DNA of 64,000 nucleotides from Phoebastria nigripes. Its lineage: Eukaryota > Chordata > Aves > Procellariiformes > Diomedeidae. Each line of letters begins with the position of its first letter. Positions within the stretch are counted from its first letter, which is position 1. This document shows positions 63,703 through 64,000 of the stretch, in pieces. Below the pieces are notes generated by a model. That model saw nothing but the letters and a program-made list of their open reading frames with translations, was not told where the DNA came from and did no database searches. The DNA lies in the NCBI GenBank assembly GCA_035582835.1, contig JAYKAV010002765.1, positions 105,478 through 169,477 on the forward strand, given 5' to 3'. The translations under genes were made by a program, and so were the position numbers.

Positions 63703-64000
63703 CTTCACAGAATTAGTCTCACAGTTAATTGGCACATGAAACCCAAAGAAATTATTTCCAGTATCTTCTAACCCTCCCTGTGCACGGGTCCGCATAACTA
63801 GACTGCACAAATACATGCATCACGAGCCACATCCTACTCGCCCTTCCCTACCACATCCTCCTCTTCTAACATTAAGCAGCTCCTATGAGAAATTGGTCAT
63901 GCTATTAATTAATGGAAATACAGTCACTCCAAAACACATAGTCTCAGCCTTCCCTGGATTAATAATATGACCAATAGTAGGTTTCCTCTTGCTCTTCTAG
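58006..64000. other. Non-coding stretch, no gene recognised
   Basis: There are only ORFs up to 126 codons without motifs; the longest (63436-63816, minus) translates a poly(A) tract into a poly-Phe run. Homopolymers occur at 58568-58587, 61709-61726, 63189-63205 and 63647-63698. A 15-bp direct repeat (AAGCCAACAGTT) occurs at about 59645-59675. An isolated N is at 59195. Confidence 0.55.
63647..63698. repeat. Poly(A) tract, 52 nt with one T
   Basis: A20, a single T at 63667, then A31. It is preceded by CTGATT, much as the tract at 56301 is preceded by GATGATT, but no shared upstream repeat body is visible. Confidence 0.9.

Overview
The window is vertebrate nuclear DNA, almost certainly from a bird. 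The evidence is repeat content. There are two recognisable CR1 LINE 3' ends with the avian tail built on ATTCTATG. There is a solo LTR of the common avian type that runs from TGTGCTAGTTTTGACTGGG to AACCACAACA. There are very few other repeats and no mammalian SINEs or L1. The DNA is AT-rich and intron-like, with short ORFs scattered on all frames. Nothing bacterial or phage-like is present: no operons, CRISPR, tRNA or rRNA was seen. Eight isolated N bases show that this is a draft consensus.

Layout. 1-32.4 kb: mostly unannotatable non-coding DNA with one antisense CR1 (14.5-15.0 kb), a decayed CR1/L3-like LINE relic (22.5-23.0 kb), a 38-bp tandem duplication, a small CpG-rich patch (23.14-23.30 kb) and a pair of adjacent hairpins (26.5 kb). 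32.7-32.9 kb: the best-supported coding sequence, a minus-strand terminal exon encoding a 74-residue C-terminus with a sequon, a Ser-rich stalk and a final hydrophobic segment. 33.5-34.8 kb: a 1,344-bp solo LTR with exact 5-bp target duplications and internal tandem repeats. 37.6-38.2 kb: a 595-bp solo LTR of a second family. 38.4-38.7 kb: an ancient amniote LINE-type relic. 42.4-44.7 kb: two possible further minus-strand exons whose phases are compatible. 45.4-46.2 kb: three perfect inverted repeats within about 800 bp, the most unusual structure seen. 49.5 kb: a possible plus-strand exon. 52.1-52.6 kb: a sense CR1. The remainder to 64 kb is non-coding with long poly(A) tracts.

Interpretation. 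The simplest model is the 3' part of a large-intron, minus-strand gene for a single-pass (or GPI-anchored) surface protein ending at 32,677, with its upstream exons at higher coordinates. I could not name the gene. Its exons other than the last are hypotheses. I found no convincing new biological system; the inverted-repeat cluster and the repeat-rich LTR deserve a second look.
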